Notes under the pieces: generated by a model
What the model was told of the DNA's origin: nothing
The model's database searches: none
The model's input: the letters and a program-made list of their open reading frames with translations, nothing else
Part shown: positions 8,246 to 18,099 of the stretch, piece by piece
Position numbering within the stretch: position 1 is the first letter of the stretch
Layout: every line of letters begins with the position of its first letter
From: Pseudoduganella danionis
GTDB taxonomy: Bacteria; Pseudomonadota; Gammaproteobacteria; Burkholderiales; Burkholderiaceae_D
Assembly: GCF_009720775.1 (NCBI RefSeq)
Contig: NZ_WNKW01000001.1
Coordinates: 1,736,001 to 1,800,000, forward strand
Reading direction: 5' to 3'
DNA: 64,000 nucleotides
Position numbers and translations under genes: made by a program

Positions 8246-9376
8246 ATGGACTTTCAATTGCGCGAAGAACAGCAACAATTTGCCGATGCCCTGCGCCGCT
8301 GGGTAGCCAAGGATTACAGCCACGAGGCGCGGCGCCAGATCATCCATAGTGCCAGCGGTGTCAGCGACAGCGCCTGGCAAACTCTGGTGGAACTCGGCAT
8401 GACGGCGTTGCCCGTACCGGAAGCCCAGGGCGGCTTCAGCGGCGGTGCCGTCGACCTGTGGGTGGTGATGCAGGAACTGGGCCGCGGGCTGGTGGTGGAG
8501 CCGTATTTTGCCACCGTCTGGGGCGCGCAGTTCCTGCAGCTGGCCGGCAATCAGGCCGCGTTGCTCGAGCAGGTGGCCAGTGGCGAACTCAAGCTGGCCT
8601 GTGCGCTGGGCGAGCAGCAGAGCCGCCACGACCTGTACGATATTCGTACCAGTGCCGTGCGCGATGGCGAGGGCTATTGCCTGAACGGCGCCAAGAGCGT
8701 GGTGATCCACGGCGCCCAGGCCGGTGCGCTGATCGTATCGGCGCGCGACGCTGCGGCACCGGACGGCATCTGTCTGTTCGTGGTGCCAGCCACGGCGCCC
8801 GGCGTGCAGCGGCGCGACTATCGCACCATCGACGGCCAGCGTGCTGCCACGGTAGAGTTGTGCGATGTGCGCCTGCCGGCGTCCGCATTGCTGGCACAGG
8901 GCAGCGTTGCTGCCGATCTGCTGGAGCAGGCGGCCGATTACGGCGTGACTTTGCTGTGCGCCGAGGCCGTGGGCGCGATGGATGCACTGTTTGCGGCCAC
9001 GCTGGACTACCTGAAAACCCGCAAGCAATTCGGCACGGCCATCGGCAGCTTCCAGGCCTTGCAGCACCGCATGGCCGATATGTACATCCATCTGGAGCAA
9101 GCCCGTTCCATGGCCATGCTGGCCGCAGCACGGCAGGATGGCAGCGATGCGGCCGAACGGCGCCGCGCCGTGTCAGCTGCCAAGGTACGGATCGGCCAGG
9201 CGGCCAAGTTCATCGGTCAGCAGGCGGTGCAACTGCATGGTGGCATGGGGGTGACGGACGAGTTGCCGGCAGCCCATCTGTTCAAGCGCCTGACCATGAT
9301 AGACCTGACGCTGGGCGATGTGGATCACCACCTGCAGCGCTTTGCCGCCCAGCCGGCGTTTGCCGAACACGCCTGA
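8246..9376 (+). CDS. Acyl-CoA dehydrogenase, subunit-like (second of a pair)
   Basis: A 376-residue acyl-CoA dehydrogenase family protein lying 9 bases after a related gene. The N-terminal helical domain is recognisable, as is a C-terminal domain with the QLHGGMGVTDE motif that contacts FAD in the family. The C-terminus is diverged and lacks the usual YxGTxxIQ segment. Such adjacent, unequal pairs form heteromeric enzymes in some steroid and CoA-ester pathways, so a two-subunit enzyme is possible here; the substrate cannot be read from sequence. It converges with the diguanylate cyclase gene, 9 bases apart. Confidence 0.9.
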   Translation: MDFQLREEQQQFADALRRWVAKDYSHEARRQIIHSASGVSDSAWQTLVELGMTALPVPEAQGGFSGGAVDLWVVMQELGRGLVVEPYFATVWGAQFLQLAGNQAALLEQVASGELKLACALGEQQSRHDLYDIRTSAVRDGEGYCLNGAKSVVIHGAQAGALIVSARDAAAPDGICLFVVPATAPGVQRRDYRTIDGQRAATVELCDVRLPASALLAQGSVAADLLEQAADYGVTLLCAEAVGAMDALFAATLDYLKTRKQFGTAIGSFQALQHRMADMYIHLEQARSMAMLAAARQDGSDAAERRRAVSAAKVRIGQAAKFIGQQAVQLHGGMGVTDELPAAHLFKRLTMIDLTLGDVDHHLQRFAAQPAFAEHA

Positions 9377-9385
9377 ACGGGGTAG

Positions 9386-10312
9386 CTAGGCTAGCGTTGC
9401 CACGCAGACGCGGTCGCGGCCGCTCTGCTTGGCGCGGTACATCTGCTGGTCGGCCTGACGGATCAGCGCATCGCTGTCGCTGTGTTCGAACGGCGGCAGC
9501 ATGGTGTGCACGCCCAGACTGGCCGTGACATACGGCGAGGTGGGCGAGCCCGCATGGGGAATTTTGAGCCGGCGTATGGTGTCGAGCACGCGCTGGGCCA
9601 CCACGGCGGCACCACCGGCCGCTTCCTGCGGCAATAGCAGCACGAATTCCTCGCCGCCATAGCGCGCCAGCATGTCCTGCGGCCGGGCGGCACAGGCCGA
9701 CATGGCCGCGCCCACTTGCTGCAGGCACAGGTCGCCGGCCTGATGGCCGTAGTGGTCGTTGTACAGCTTGAAGTGGTCGATATCGATCATGATCTCCGAC
9801 AGTGGCAGGCCGGCGCGTGCGCAGCGGCGCCATTCGGCTTCCATGGTGTGGTTGAAGCTGCGCCGGTTGGCTACGCCGGTCAGGCTGTCGGTGCGGCTCA
9901 GTTCGCGCATCGCGTCGGCCTGACGCTTGATGGTGAGCTGGCTGCGTACGCGCGCGCGCACCACGGCCACGTTGAAAGGCTTGCTGATGAAGTCCACCGC
10001 GCCTGCTTCCAGCGCGCGGGTTTCATCTTCGGGCTGGGTCAGCGCTGTGACGAAAATAACCGGGATGTCCTGCAGGGCAGGGTTGGCGCGCAGGGCGGCA
10101 CAAACCTGATAGCCATCCATGCCCGGCATCACCGCATCGAGCAGGATCAGGTCCGGTTTCTGGCTATAGGCCATTTCCAGCGCGCGCGCACCATCGAGGG
10201 CGAACAGCACTTCGTGCTCGTCACGCAGGGCGTGATGCAGGATCTGGATATTTTCCATGGCGTCATCGACTACCAGTATCCGTCCGTTCCAGGCCAGGTT
10301 GGTCCAGCTCAT
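9386..10312 (-). CDS. Response regulator with GGDEF domain (diguanylate cyclase)
   Basis: A 308-residue PleD-like regulator. The receiver domain (about residues 10-125) has Asp16/Asp17, phospho-acceptor Asp59 and Lys111. The GGDEF domain (about 140-305) has the active-site motif GGEEF at 219-223. The allosteric I-site RxxD is also present at 210-213, five residues before it, so product inhibition is expected. It should make c-di-GMP when its receiver is phosphorylated. Its start overlaps the stop of the hybrid histidine kinase by 4 bases (ATGA), so that kinase is the likely partner. c-di-GMP controls MSHA pilus ATPases, which makes the nearby pilus loci possible targets. Confidence 0.95.
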   Translation of the reverse strand: MSWTNLAWNGRILVVDDAMENIQILHHALRDEHEVLFALDGARALEMAYSQKPDLILLDAVMPGMDGYQVCAALRANPALQDIPVIFVTALTQPEDETRALEAGAVDFISKPFNVAVVRARVRSQLTIKRQADAMRELSRTDSLTGVANRRSFNHTMEAEWRRCARAGLPLSEIMIDIDHFKLYNDHYGHQAGDLCLQQVGAAMSACAARPQDMLARYGGEEFVLLLPQEAAGGAAVVAQRVLDTIRRLKIPHAGSPTSPYVTASLGVHTMLPPFEHSDSDALIRQADQQMYRAKQSGRDRVCVATLA

Positions 10313-13300
10313 GCACTGCCCTTTCGCTGCAAAAATTCGTCAAGTAGGCGCGACGCGGTACTGAAGTCGAGCTTGCCTATGGCTTCGGCCAGCCCTGCGG
10401 GCAGGGTGTCGGCAGCAAGCTGCTCCTGTAGTTGTGCCAGCACATCCAGTGCTTTCATGTTGTTATTTTGAAGTAAAGTTTGCAACTGCGCCAGTGCTTG
10501 TCTCAACTGTTCCATGTCCAGCGAGGGTTGGGAGGCAGAAAACCCCGGCTTTGTTCTGGACAACGCTGAGCTGGCGTGGGCGAGGCGCTGCAAGGCCGCG
10601 TCCAGCGCTGCCAGTAATTCGGGCAGCCGCGGCCACGCTGCCTTGTCTTGCACGGCAGCTTCGGCGGCTGCGCAGCAGGCCGCCACGTCGACCGCACCCA
10701 GATTGGCGGCCACGCCGCGCAGGCGGTGCAGCGGCTGGGCCAGAGCGGCAGCTCCTGCTTCCTGTTGGAGCAGGTGCAAGAGCTGGCTGGCGCTGTCTGC
10801 ATGTTCGACATTGAAGCGCTGCAGCAAGTTCCACAGCAGCTGGCTGTCGCCGTCCAGCCGGATCAGGGCGGCGCGGCCATCCAGTCCGGCCTGCTGCATG
10901 CTGGCTAGCCAGTCCGGCTGCTGGTCCGCTGGCTGCGCTGCACGTGCGGCGCCGGCGGGCGGGCTGAGCACGGCGTTCGGTGCCAGTTGCAGCAGCACGG
11001 CAATTAGCTGCTCCACATCGATGGGTTTGGCCACATGGGCCGACATGCCGGCAGCGCTGGCACGGCGCCGGTCGTCTGCCATCACGTTGGCCGTCATCGC
11101 CACTTTAGGCAGTTGGGCCAGCGGTCCGCCCAGCGCGCGGATGGCCAGCGTGGCATCGTAGCCGTTCAGCACCGGCATCTGGATATCCATCAGCACCAGA
11201 TCGAAGCGCTGCGGCGCGTCGCGCAGCAGGTCCAGTGCCAACTGGCCATTGTCCACCGTATCGACCTGGGCGCCCGCATGCTGCAGGATGTAGAGCGCCA
11301 CTTCCTGATTGATCTGGTTGTCTTCGACCAGCAGGATGCGCATGCCTTGCAGCCGACCTTGTAGCGGGGCATGGGCGGCCAGCGCGAGGCTGGGCAGGGC
11401 GGCAGGTGCCGGTGCGAGGATTTGTTCGACCTGCTCGCGTAGCTGGGTCGGTGTAGCCGGTTTCGGCAACAGGCCGGCGATGGCCGGGCGGCCCTGCTGT
11501 GCAGCCTGCTGGGCAGCACACTGTTCACCTGCCATCAGCAGCAGCGGCGGCCAGTGGCGCAGCGTGGACTTTGGGCAGGCATGCAGTTCGCCCAGCAGGG
11601 CAGCACCGAGGATTAGCACGTCGGTGCCGCTGCCAGCGTCGATGCGGGCGGCCGCAGCGTCCAGATTGGCCACGCTCTCAGCCTGCCAGCCCAGTTGCTG
11701 GCAGCAGTGCTGCAACACGGCGCGCACAGTGGCATTCGGATCGACCAGCAGCACGCGCCAGGCTTGCTGCGCCGGCTCGGGCGGCATGGCCGCCTCGAGT
11801 GCCTGCAGCGGGCAGCGGAACTGGAATTCGGAGCCCACGCCGGGTTCGCTGTGCAGGCTGATACTGCCGCCCATCAGGCCGGCCAGTTGGCGGCAGATGG
11901 CCAGCCCCAGCCCGGTGCCGCCGAAGCGCCGGCTGGTGCTGCTGTCGGCCTGCACGAAGGCGTCGAAAATGTGGGCTTGCTGGGCGGTTGGTATGCCTAT
12001 GCCGGTATCGCGCACATGGAATTCCAGCCACAGCTGTTCCTGCTGGCGGCTCTGGCGTATCTGCAGCACCACTTCGCCGTGCTCGGTAAATTTGATGGCA
12101 TTGCTGAGCAGGTTGAGCAGGATCTGCTGCAGACGCATGGGGTCGCCCAGCACGGTGTGCGGCAGTTGCGGGTCGATGTCGTAGATCAGTTCTATGCCCT
12201 TGTCATAGGCACTGCCGCTGACCAGCACGCTGATGCTGGCCAGCAGGTGTTCGAGCCGGAACGGGGTCTGCTCCAGCGTGAGCTGGCCCGCTTCTACGCG
12301 GGAAAAATCGAGCACATCGTTCACCAGGCCCAGCAGCGATTGCGTGGCCAGCTGTATCTTGTCCAGATAGCCGCGTTCGCGCTGGGCCAGCTGGGCTTCT
12401 TCCAGCAGGCGGGCCAGGCCGATGATGGCATTCATGGGCGTGCGAATTTCATGGCTCATATTGGCCAGGAATTCGCTCTTGGCATGGCTGGCCGCTTCGG
12501 CCCGGTCGCGCGCCGTGATCAGTTCCTCGTTGAGGCGTTGCAGGTCGAGTTCGGATTCCTTCAGCGCCGTCACGTCGGACACCAGCACCACCAGCCCGCG
12601 CACCTGTCCGGTCGGGGTCAGGTCGGGGAAGTAATTGACCCAGATGTGCTGTTTTTCACCCGCAATGTTGCTGACCTGGCCGCCGAAGCTCTGGGCCGTG
12701 CCGGCCATGGCCGCATCCAGATAGCGGCTGTGCCGTGCTACATGGCTGGCACCGAGCAGGTCGGTCATGGAGCGACCCAGCACTTCGGACGAGCTGCGTC
12801 CCAGCCAGTCGAGCAGGTAATGGTTGGCGAAGCGGCAGCGCAAGCCCGTATCCCAGTAGGCCACCATGCCGGGCAGGTTGTCGGTGACGGTACGGATGAA
12901 CTGCTCGCGTTCGGCCAACTGGTTCAGGCTGGCCGTGAGCGCTTCGCGCGCCTGCTTGCGTTCGGTGATATCGATGGAAATGCCGAGCACGTGGGTGGCA
13001 ATGCCGCGTTCGTCGCGCAGCGCCACTTTACGGGTGGTCAGGTAGCGCGTCTGGCCGGCGCTATTGCGCAGGGGTTCTTCGGCAATTTCCACCACGGTGT
13101 CGGCCGGCGCATCAAGTAGCTGGCGGTCGGTGGCGGCAAACTCCGCGGCCGCGGCCGCGCCGACAAAATCAGCGTCGCTCAAGCCTATCAGCTCGTCGCT
13201 GTCAGCCCGTTCGTAGAGCTGGGCACCGTAGCGGTTGAACATTTCATAGCGCAGGTCAGGCAGGCGCTTAAGGAAGATCATGGCCGGCATATTGTCGACT

Positions 13301-14817
13301 ACCGAGCGCAGCAACTGGCGCGACTGGCGCAGTTCCGCTTCGATGCGCTTCTGTTCCGTCACGTCCAGCATCAGTCCGGTGATGCCGACGATGCGGCCAT
13401 CGCTGCCGAATTGCGGGTAGTAGCTGATGACCCAGTGGCGCAGCTGGTCGGGCGACGTTTCCGGATGGCCCGAGCGGGGCAGATTGACGGCCGGCTGGCC
13501 GGTTTCCAGCACGCTGCGGTAATCGGCCAGCACTTCGCGCCGCAGGTCGGCATCGGCGATCATGTCGGCCACATGGCGGCCCAGATGGGCCACCACGGGC
13601 TGGCGGTTGAGCGCGGCCAGAAATTCGTTCAGGCGCACGTAGCGCAGCTCTGCATCCACATAGCTGAGGCCGACAGGCGCGGTGGCATACAGGGTTTCAA
13701 GCTGGCTACGGTTTTTCTCCAGCTGGGCCGTGCGTTCGGCCACCTGTGATTCCAGCCTGGCCTGATGGCGCCGCAGATTGCCCTGCAGCGACTGGATGGC
13801 ATGGGCGATCTGGCCCGCCTCGAGGAAACCCATGCTGTCCAGCGTGTAAGGCTGGCCGGCGGCCAGTGCCTGCGCCGCGTCGCGCAGGGCCAGCATGCTA
13901 CGCCACAGCCGGATGCTGCACCAGCCGGCCAGTGCTGCCACCGCCAGCAGCACCAGTGCCGTGCCTGTGCCCAGCGCGGCCAGATCGGCCAGCATCCCAT
14001 GGGCTGGCAGGTGCTGGGGCGTGGCCAGCGCGACGCTGGTGAGCGCCTGCGGCGGATGGTTGATGGCGACCAGATAGCTGCTGTGCGCGCTGGTCTCTGC
14101 CGTGGCGATGGCCGTCTGGCGCTGGTGCAGCAGGCTGCGCAGGCTGGCTTCGCTGGACTGGTTCCAGATCAGGCGCGCGGCGCCGCCAGTGGCCAGCAGA
14201 TTGCCGTCGGCGTCGTAGACGCTGACATGCTGTTCGGGTGCGAGCTGCAGTTCGCGCAGGGTTTTGCCTAGCCAGTCGGCATGGAAGATGGCGCTCAGCA
14301 CATAGCGCGGGCTTGCGCTGCCGGGTACGGCCAGATCGACCGCCAGCAGATTCTGGCCCTGCAGGTTGATGGCGGACACGCGCTGGGGAGCGCCGGCGAA
14401 CAGCGGCGCGAGGCGGTGCAGCGTAGCTTCCGGGCTGATCTCGGCCGCGAGCGGCGCACCCAGTCGCAGTACTGGCCGGCCCGAGCGGTCCTGCACCAGC
14501 AACTGGCTGATGGGGCTGCCGGGCAACAACAAACGGGCGGCCTGGGCACGGATGGGCGCCAGCTCATCTTGCTGTAGCGCAGGATGGATGCTCAGTGCCG
14601 TCAGCAACTGGCGCGCTTGCTGTACTTCGCCTTCGATGGTGGATTGCAGCAGGCGGGCACTCTGCTGGCTCTGCTCGCTGAGCGTGCTGTGCTGGTACTG
14701 CTGGTAGCGCATGGCCAGCAGCCCCAGTGCCAGTACGGCCGGCAGCAGACAGAGCAGCACCAGCACGGTGAGCTGGCTACGCAGTGAGTATGAGTGACGG
14801 TATTGAGTTTCTTGCAA
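10309..14817 (-). CDS. Hybrid sensor histidine kinase (PAS-HisKA-HATPase-REC-REC-HPt)
   Basis: About 1,502 residues. Two transmembrane segments (about 15-37 and 285-310) bracket a periplasmic sensor. Then come three PAS-like domains, HisKA with His789 in NMSHEIRTP, the HATPase (N box [26 protein letters not shown]), a first receiver-like domain, a second receiver with Asp1211 in VLMDIQMP and an HPt domain with His1364 in HRLRG. The first receiver has Gly1071 where the phospho-Asp should be, so it is likely inactive. The start is uncertain: TTG at 14817 avoids overlap with the upstream kinase gene, while ATG at 14925 overlaps it by 23 bases. The next gene is a receiver-GGDEF protein. Confidence 0.9.
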   Translation of the reverse strand: MQETQYRHSYSLRSQLTVLVLLCLLPAVLALGLLAMRYQQYQHSTLSEQSQQSARLLQSTIEGEVQQARQLLTALSIHPALQQDELAPIRAQAARLLLPGSPISQLLVQDRSGRPVLRLGAPLAAEISPEATLHRLAPLFAGAPQRVSAINLQGQNLLAVDLAVPGSASPRYVLSAIFHADWLGKTLRELQLAPEQHVSVYDADGNLLATGGAARLIWNQSSEASLRSLLHQRQTAIATAETSAHSSYLVAINHPPQALTSVALATPQHLPAHGMLADLAALGTGTALVLLAVAALAGWCSIRLWRSMLALRDAAQALAAGQPYTLDSMGFLEAGQIAHAIQSLQGNLRRHQARLESQVAERTAQLEKNRSQLETLYATAPVGLSYVDAELRYVRLNEFLAALNRQPVVAHLGRHVADMIADADLRREVLADYRSVLETGQPAVNLPRSGHPETSPDQLRHWVISYYPQFGSDGRIVGITGLMLDVTEQKRIEAELRQSRQLLRSVVDNMPAMIFLKRLPDLRYEMFNRYGAQLYERADSDELIGLSDADFVGAAAAAEFAATDRQLLDAPADTVVEIAEEPLRNSAGQTRYLTTRKVALRDERGIATHVLGISIDITERKQAREALTASLNQLAEREQFIRTVTDNLPGMVAYWDTGLRCRFANHYLLDWLGRSSSEVLGRSMTDLLGASHVARHSRYLDAAMAGTAQSFGGQVSNIAGEKQHIWVNYFPDLTPTGQVRGLVVLVSDVTALKESELDLQRLNEELITARDRAEAASHAKSEFLANMSHEIRTPMNAIIGLARLLEEAQLAQRERGYLDKIQLATQSLLGLVNDVLDFSRVEAGQLTLEQTPFRLEHLLASISVLVSGSAYDKGIELIYDIDPQLPHTVLGDPMRLQQILLNLLSNAIKFTEHGEVVLQIRQSRQQEQLWLEFHVRDTGIGIPTAQQAHIFDAFVQADSSTSRRFGGTGLGLAICRQLAGLMGGSISLHSEPGVGSEFQFRCPLQALEAAMPPEPAQQAWRVLLVDPNATVRAVLQHCCQQLGWQAESVANLDAAAARIDAGSGTDVLILGAALLGELHACPKSTLRHWPPLLLMAGEQCAAQQAAQQGRPAIAGLLPKPATPTQLREQVEQILAPAPAALPSLALAAHAPLQGRLQGMRILLVEDNQINQEVALYILQHAGAQVDTVDNGQLALDLLRDAPQRFDLVLMDIQMPVLNGYDATLAIRALGGPLAQLPKVAMTANVMADDRRRASAAGMSAHVAKPIDVEQLIAVLLQLAPNAVLSPPAGAARAAQPADQQPDWLASMQQAGLDGRAALIRLDGDSQLLWNLLQRFNVEHADSASQLLHLLQQEAGAAALAQPLHRLRGVAANLGAVDVAACCAAAEAAVQDKAAWPRLPELLAALDAALQRLAHASSALSRTKPGFSASQPSLDMEQLRQALAQLQTLLQNNNMKALDVLAQLQEQLAADTLPAGLAEAIGKLDFSTASRLLDEFLQRKGSA

Positions 14818-14902
14818 GCCTAACCCCGGACGGCAATCTGAGCATAATGCCCTTGGATAGTAGCCGAGCTCGTGCGTTTCAGAAAGGGATTTTGTAGCAG
14901 GG

Positions 14903-15970
14903 CTAGCTGGCGCTACCACAGGCATAGCGCCAGCCCAGCTCGGCAATCGGGCCGGCCATGCTGCCCGCCGCCAGAGCTTGCGCGCTGGCGGCCGTACCGT
15001 CGGCATGGCGTTTCATGATGCCTTGCAGAATGCTGGCCAGCCGGAACAGATTAAAGGCCAGATAGAAGTCCAGATCGTGCGCGTGCAGCGTGCGCCCCGT
15101 GCGTTCGGCATAGCGGGTGATGCAGTGCTGCAGTTGCGGGATGCCCAGCGCGGCCAGATCGAGCCCGGCCAGGCCGCGGAACTGGCCCGGCGCCAGCCGC
15201 CAGCTCAGGCAGTGATAGGCAAAATCGGCCAGCGGGTGGCCCAGCGTGGACAGTTCCCAGTCCAGCACGGCCACGATGCGCGGCTCGCTGGGGTGGAACA
15301 GCAGATTGTCGAGTCGGTAGTCGCCGTGCACGATGGCGCACTCTTCACCGGGCGGAATGTGGCGCGGCAGCCAGTCCATTAGTTGCTGCATGGCGGCGAT
15401 GGTGCCGGTCTGGCTGGCCAGATATTGTTTGCTCCAGCGTTCGATCTGGCGCGCAAAATAATTGCCCGGTTTGCCGTAATCGGCCAGCCCCAGCGCGCTG
15501 TAGTCGAGGTTGTGCAGCCGGGCGATCACGCGGTTCATTTCGTCGTAGATGGCGGCCCGCTCGGGCGGCGTCATGCCGGGCAGGCTGGGGTCCCACAGGA
15601 TACGGCCCTGGATATATTCCATCAGGTAGAAGGCGCGGCCGATCACGCTCTCATCCAGACACAGCAGCAACTGGCGCGGGCAGGGGAAGCCGGCCCGGCC
15701 CAGTGTATCCATGATGCGGAATTCGCGTTCGATGGCATGGGCCGAGGGGAGCAGCTGGGCTGCCGGCGCCGGCTTGGTGCGCAGCACAAAATGCTGGCCG
15801 GCGATGCTGAGCTGGTAAGTGGGGTTGGATAGACCGCCCTTGAACTGCAGGGCGCTCAGGCTGCCGGCCGGATAGCCGGGCAGGTGCTGGCGCAGATAGG
15901 CATCGAGTGCCGTCAGATCGAACTGGTGCCGCGCCGGAATGGCGCGGGTCCCTTCGAACTGGGCGAACAT
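14903..15970 (-). CDS. APH-like phosphotransferase family protein (ACAD10/11 N-terminal type)
   Basis: A 355-residue kinase-like protein of the aminoglycoside phosphotransferase fold. The N-terminal lobe has a nucleotide-loop-like segment (FKGGLSNPTYQL), the catalytic loop is IVHGDYRLDNLLF and the metal-binding Asp follows in VLDWELSTLGHP. This subfamily matches the kinase domain found at the N-terminus of ACAD10/ACAD11 acyl-CoA dehydrogenases and is linked to 4-hydroxy-acid catabolism in bacteria. The two acyl-CoA dehydrogenases at 7046-9376 fit that theme but are not adjacent. It begins 5 bases after the last pilin gene of locus B, so it may be read from the pilus transcript. Confidence 0.85.
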   Translation of the reverse strand: MFAQFEGTRAIPARHQFDLTALDAYLRQHLPGYPAGSLSALQFKGGLSNPTYQLSIAGQHFVLRTKPAPAAQLLPSAHAIEREFRIMDTLGRAGFPCPRQLLLCLDESVIGRAFYLMEYIQGRILWDPSLPGMTPPERAAIYDEMNRVIARLHNLDYSALGLADYGKPGNYFARQIERWSKQYLASQTGTIAAMQQLMDWLPRHIPPGEECAIVHGDYRLDNLLFHPSEPRIVAVLDWELSTLGHPLADFAYHCLSWRLAPGQFRGLAGLDLAALGIPQLQHCITRYAERTGRTLHAHDLDFYLAFNLFRLASILQGIMKRHADGTAASAQALAAGSMAGPIAELGWRYACGSAS

Positions 15971-15975
15971 GGAAA

Positions 15976-16539
15976 CTAGAAGAACACGGCGGTGCGCTGG
16001 ATCACGCTGCCATTGTTGGTGTAGGGGCCGCTGGCGCGCACCGAGCCGGTGTTGTACTTGCCGTCATCGAGTTTGCTGTCGACCTGCTCGGCAAAGCTGT
16101 CCGGCAAGTTGTCGAGCCGCACACCATTGCCGCCACGGCCAGCCACCACATCGTTGTAGATGTAGACGGCGCCGCCCTGGGCGCTGGTCATGAAATCCGT
16201 GCTGCCGTTGAAGGAGCCCGTGATGAAACCGGCCAGTGCCAGATGCTGGGGCGCGAGCTGGTATTCATCGATCTGGCCATCGCCATTGCCATTGCCGGTA
16301 GAGCCGGGCGCATGGGTGGTGCCCTGTACATCGTCGCCGGGCAGCGCATGGAATTTGTCCTGATAAGCGTTCACGGCCGCCGTCAGTGAAGTGGCCTGCT
16401 GCACGATGTTCTTGACGCGCGCGCTGTCGATCAGGCTCTGGCCTTTCAGTACGCCGCCTAGCAGCAGGCCGATGATGACCAGCACGATGGCGATTTCAAC
16501 CAGCGTAAAGCCGCGGGAACGTTGGGGTAGGGTGCGCAT
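15976..16539 (-). CDS. Type IV pilin-like protein, locus B (last gene)
   Basis: A 187-residue prepilin with a short basic leader and a classic processing site: RSRG|FTLVE followed by a hydrophobic helix (about residues 11-32). Gly at -1 and Glu at +5 of the mature protein are present. The mature part contains a Gly/Asn/Asp-rich stretch (about 75-90) that may bind calcium. It is one of only two pilin-like genes in the minus-strand pilus locus, and the last gene of that set. Whether it is the main or a minor subunit cannot be decided from sequence. A 47-base gap separates it from the preceding TPR-like gene. Confidence 0.88.
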   Translation of the reverse strand: MRTLPQRSRGFTLVEIAIVLVIIGLLLGGVLKGQSLIDSARVKNIVQQATSLTAAVNAYQDKFHALPGDDVQGTTHAPGSTGNGNGDGQIDEYQLAPQHLALAGFITGSFNGSTDFMTSAQGGAVYIYNDVVAGRGGNGVRLDNLPDSFAEQVDSKLDDGKYNTGSVRASGPYTNNGSVIQRTAVFF

Positions 16540-16586
16540 GGGATTCCTTTCTGCTAGATATCGTTATCTTACCGCAAGCCCAACGG

Positions 16587-17315
16587 CTAGTGTTGCGCCG
16601 GCGCCAGCTGTTCCAGCCGGTGCGCCAGAAATGCCAGTTCGTGCGGATCGGTGATCTGGCCGCTGCTGATCAGGGCGCCGATCAGCGTGCGTGCGCTGTC
16701 GCTCTGCTGCATGTCCTCGGCGATGAAGATTTCCAGCTCGCGCGCCCAGGCCGGCAGCTGGGCAGCACCGGCCTGGCTGCGCAGGGCGGCAGCGTAGCGC
16801 CGTGCCAGTGGCATATCATGTAGCTGGTGGCGCGCTACCAGCGCGGCATGGGCCAGCCAGGGCCAGCGCCGCTGCGGGTCTTCGCGGTAGCGCTGGTAGA
16901 CCAGCTCCAGCATCAGTCTGGCCCGTTCGGGGTCGCTCACGGCCGCATACACTTCGCTGGCGGCCAGCAGCGGATACTGGCTGCGCGGGTCGAGTGTGAG
17001 GATGGTGGCGAGCCAGTCGCGCAGGCGCACATAGTCGAGCGCACGGAATGCAATGCTGAGGCCGGCCTGTTCGTCATGGCTCTGCACGTACAGCATACTG
17101 GCCTTGGCCAGCGCTACCGGCTCGCCCAGGCTGGCCAGTTGCAGCAAGGCGAGCGGCGGCACGGCTGGCAGTTCGGCCGCTTGCGCGCGTGGCGCCGGTT
17201 GCAGGCTTTGCCACAGGATCTGAAGGGCCAAGGCCAGCAGCAGCGCCGGCGTCAGCCAGCGTGGTGCAGCGGTGCGGAGTTGTTGGCGGGCTGTAGCGGC
17301 AGGCAGGGTGGCCAT
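16587..17315 (-). CDS. Membrane-anchored helical-repeat protein of pilus locus B
   Basis: A 242-residue protein with one transmembrane segment (about residues 19-37) and an alpha-helical, TPR-like region behind it (about 60-235). No named family is recognised. It lies directly after the ABC-2 permease gene (13-base gap) and before the final pilin gene. By position it could be an accessory subunit of that ABC transporter, comparable in placement to the auxiliary protein of the Myxococcus PilG/PilH/PilI set; this is inference only. The start at 17315 is chosen because the frame upstream is an out-of-frame shadow of the permease gene. Confidence 0.6.
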   Translation of the reverse strand: MATLPAATARQQLRTAAPRWLTPALLLALALQILWQSLQPAPRAQAAELPAVPPLALLQLASLGEPVALAKASMLYVQSHDEQAGLSIAFRALDYVRLRDWLATILTLDPRSQYPLLAASEVYAAVSDPERARLMLELVYQRYREDPQRRWPWLAHAALVARHQLHDMPLARRYAAALRSQAGAAQLPAWARELEIFIAEDMQQSDSARTLIGALISSGQITDPHELAFLAHRLEQLAPAQH

Positions 17316-17328
17316 GGCGGAAGTGCAG

Positions 17329-18099
17329 TTAGATGGCTTTGCGGTACAGGTCGTACAGGGCGGCCAGTACCAGCAGGGTGAGGAACAAGGCAGTCTGCAG
17401 CAGCATGGCAGTGAGGTCGTGCAGGCTGGCGCCGCCATAGACCAGCCAGTCGCTGCGGGCATAGCGGTCGAGATGGGGCAGCAGCGTTCCCAGCAGATCG
17501 AACAGCAGGCCGGCCGCGCTGCCCTGGCTGCCATCGGGGCGGCTGCCATGGGCCAGCAGTTGCAGAGTGCCTATGCTGCGCGCCAGCAGGTAGAAACCGC
17601 TGCAAGCAGCCAGCGCGGCCGGTACCTGCTGCAGGCCGACCATGCACAGCACGGCGAAAGCCAGCATGATCCAGCATTCGCACAGCAGGGCCAGCGCCCA
17701 GGCGCCCGCCTGCAATGCCGGTGCATAACAGGCTGCTAGCAGGCCGGACAGCAGCACGGGCAGCAAGGCCAGCAAGGCATAGCCGAGTAGCTTGCCGGCC
17801 AGATAGGTGGCGCGCGGAAACGCGTGTGCGAGCAGCCATTGCTGGCCCTTATCGGCCGCTTCACGGGCCATGCTGCTGATGACAAAGGTGGTCAGCAGGA
17901 ACACGCTGGCCACACGCAGCAGGCTGGACAGCAGGCTGATCTGCAACTGCCGGCTTTCCGTAAGGGCCATGGCATCGAGCAGGCTGCTCAGACCGATGGC
18001 GGCCAGCGTCAACCCCAGCAGCAGCCATAGCCAGCGGTTGCGCAAGGCTTCCAGTATCGTATAGCGGGCGATGGTGCAACTGGCGTGCATGGCCATCAT
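17329..18099 (-). CDS. ABC-2 type transporter permease embedded in pilus locus B
   Basis: A 256-residue integral membrane protein with about six hydrophobic segments (near residues 25-43, 55-75, 100-125, 135-155, 160-180 and 228-250), in the pattern of ABC-2 permeases. Its start ATGATGG overlaps the stop of the preceding pilin gene by 4 bases, so it is translationally coupled to pilus genes. No ATPase gene is adjacent; the only candidate partner in this locus is the ATPase at 29094-29810, at the head of the same gene run. The cargo is unknown. Placement between two pilin genes suggests a role in pilus assembly. Confidence 0.8.
   Translation of the reverse strand: MMAMHASCTIARYTILEALRNRWLWLLLGLTLAAIGLSSLLDAMALTESRQLQISLLSSLLRVASVFLLTTFVISSMAREAADKGQQWLLAHAFPRATYLAGKLLGYALLALLPVLLSGLLAACYAPALQAGAWALALLCECWIMLAFAVLCMVGLQQVPAALAACSGFYLLARSIGTLQLLAHGSRPDGSQGSAAGLLFDLLGTLLPHLDRYARSDWLVYGGASLHDLTAMLLQTALFLTLLVLAALYDLYRKAI

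Noticed and set aside
11695..13119. Plus-strand open frame of 474 codons opposite the hybrid kinase
   Set aside because: The minus strand encodes kinase and receiver motifs throughout this span, so the plus frame is a shadow.
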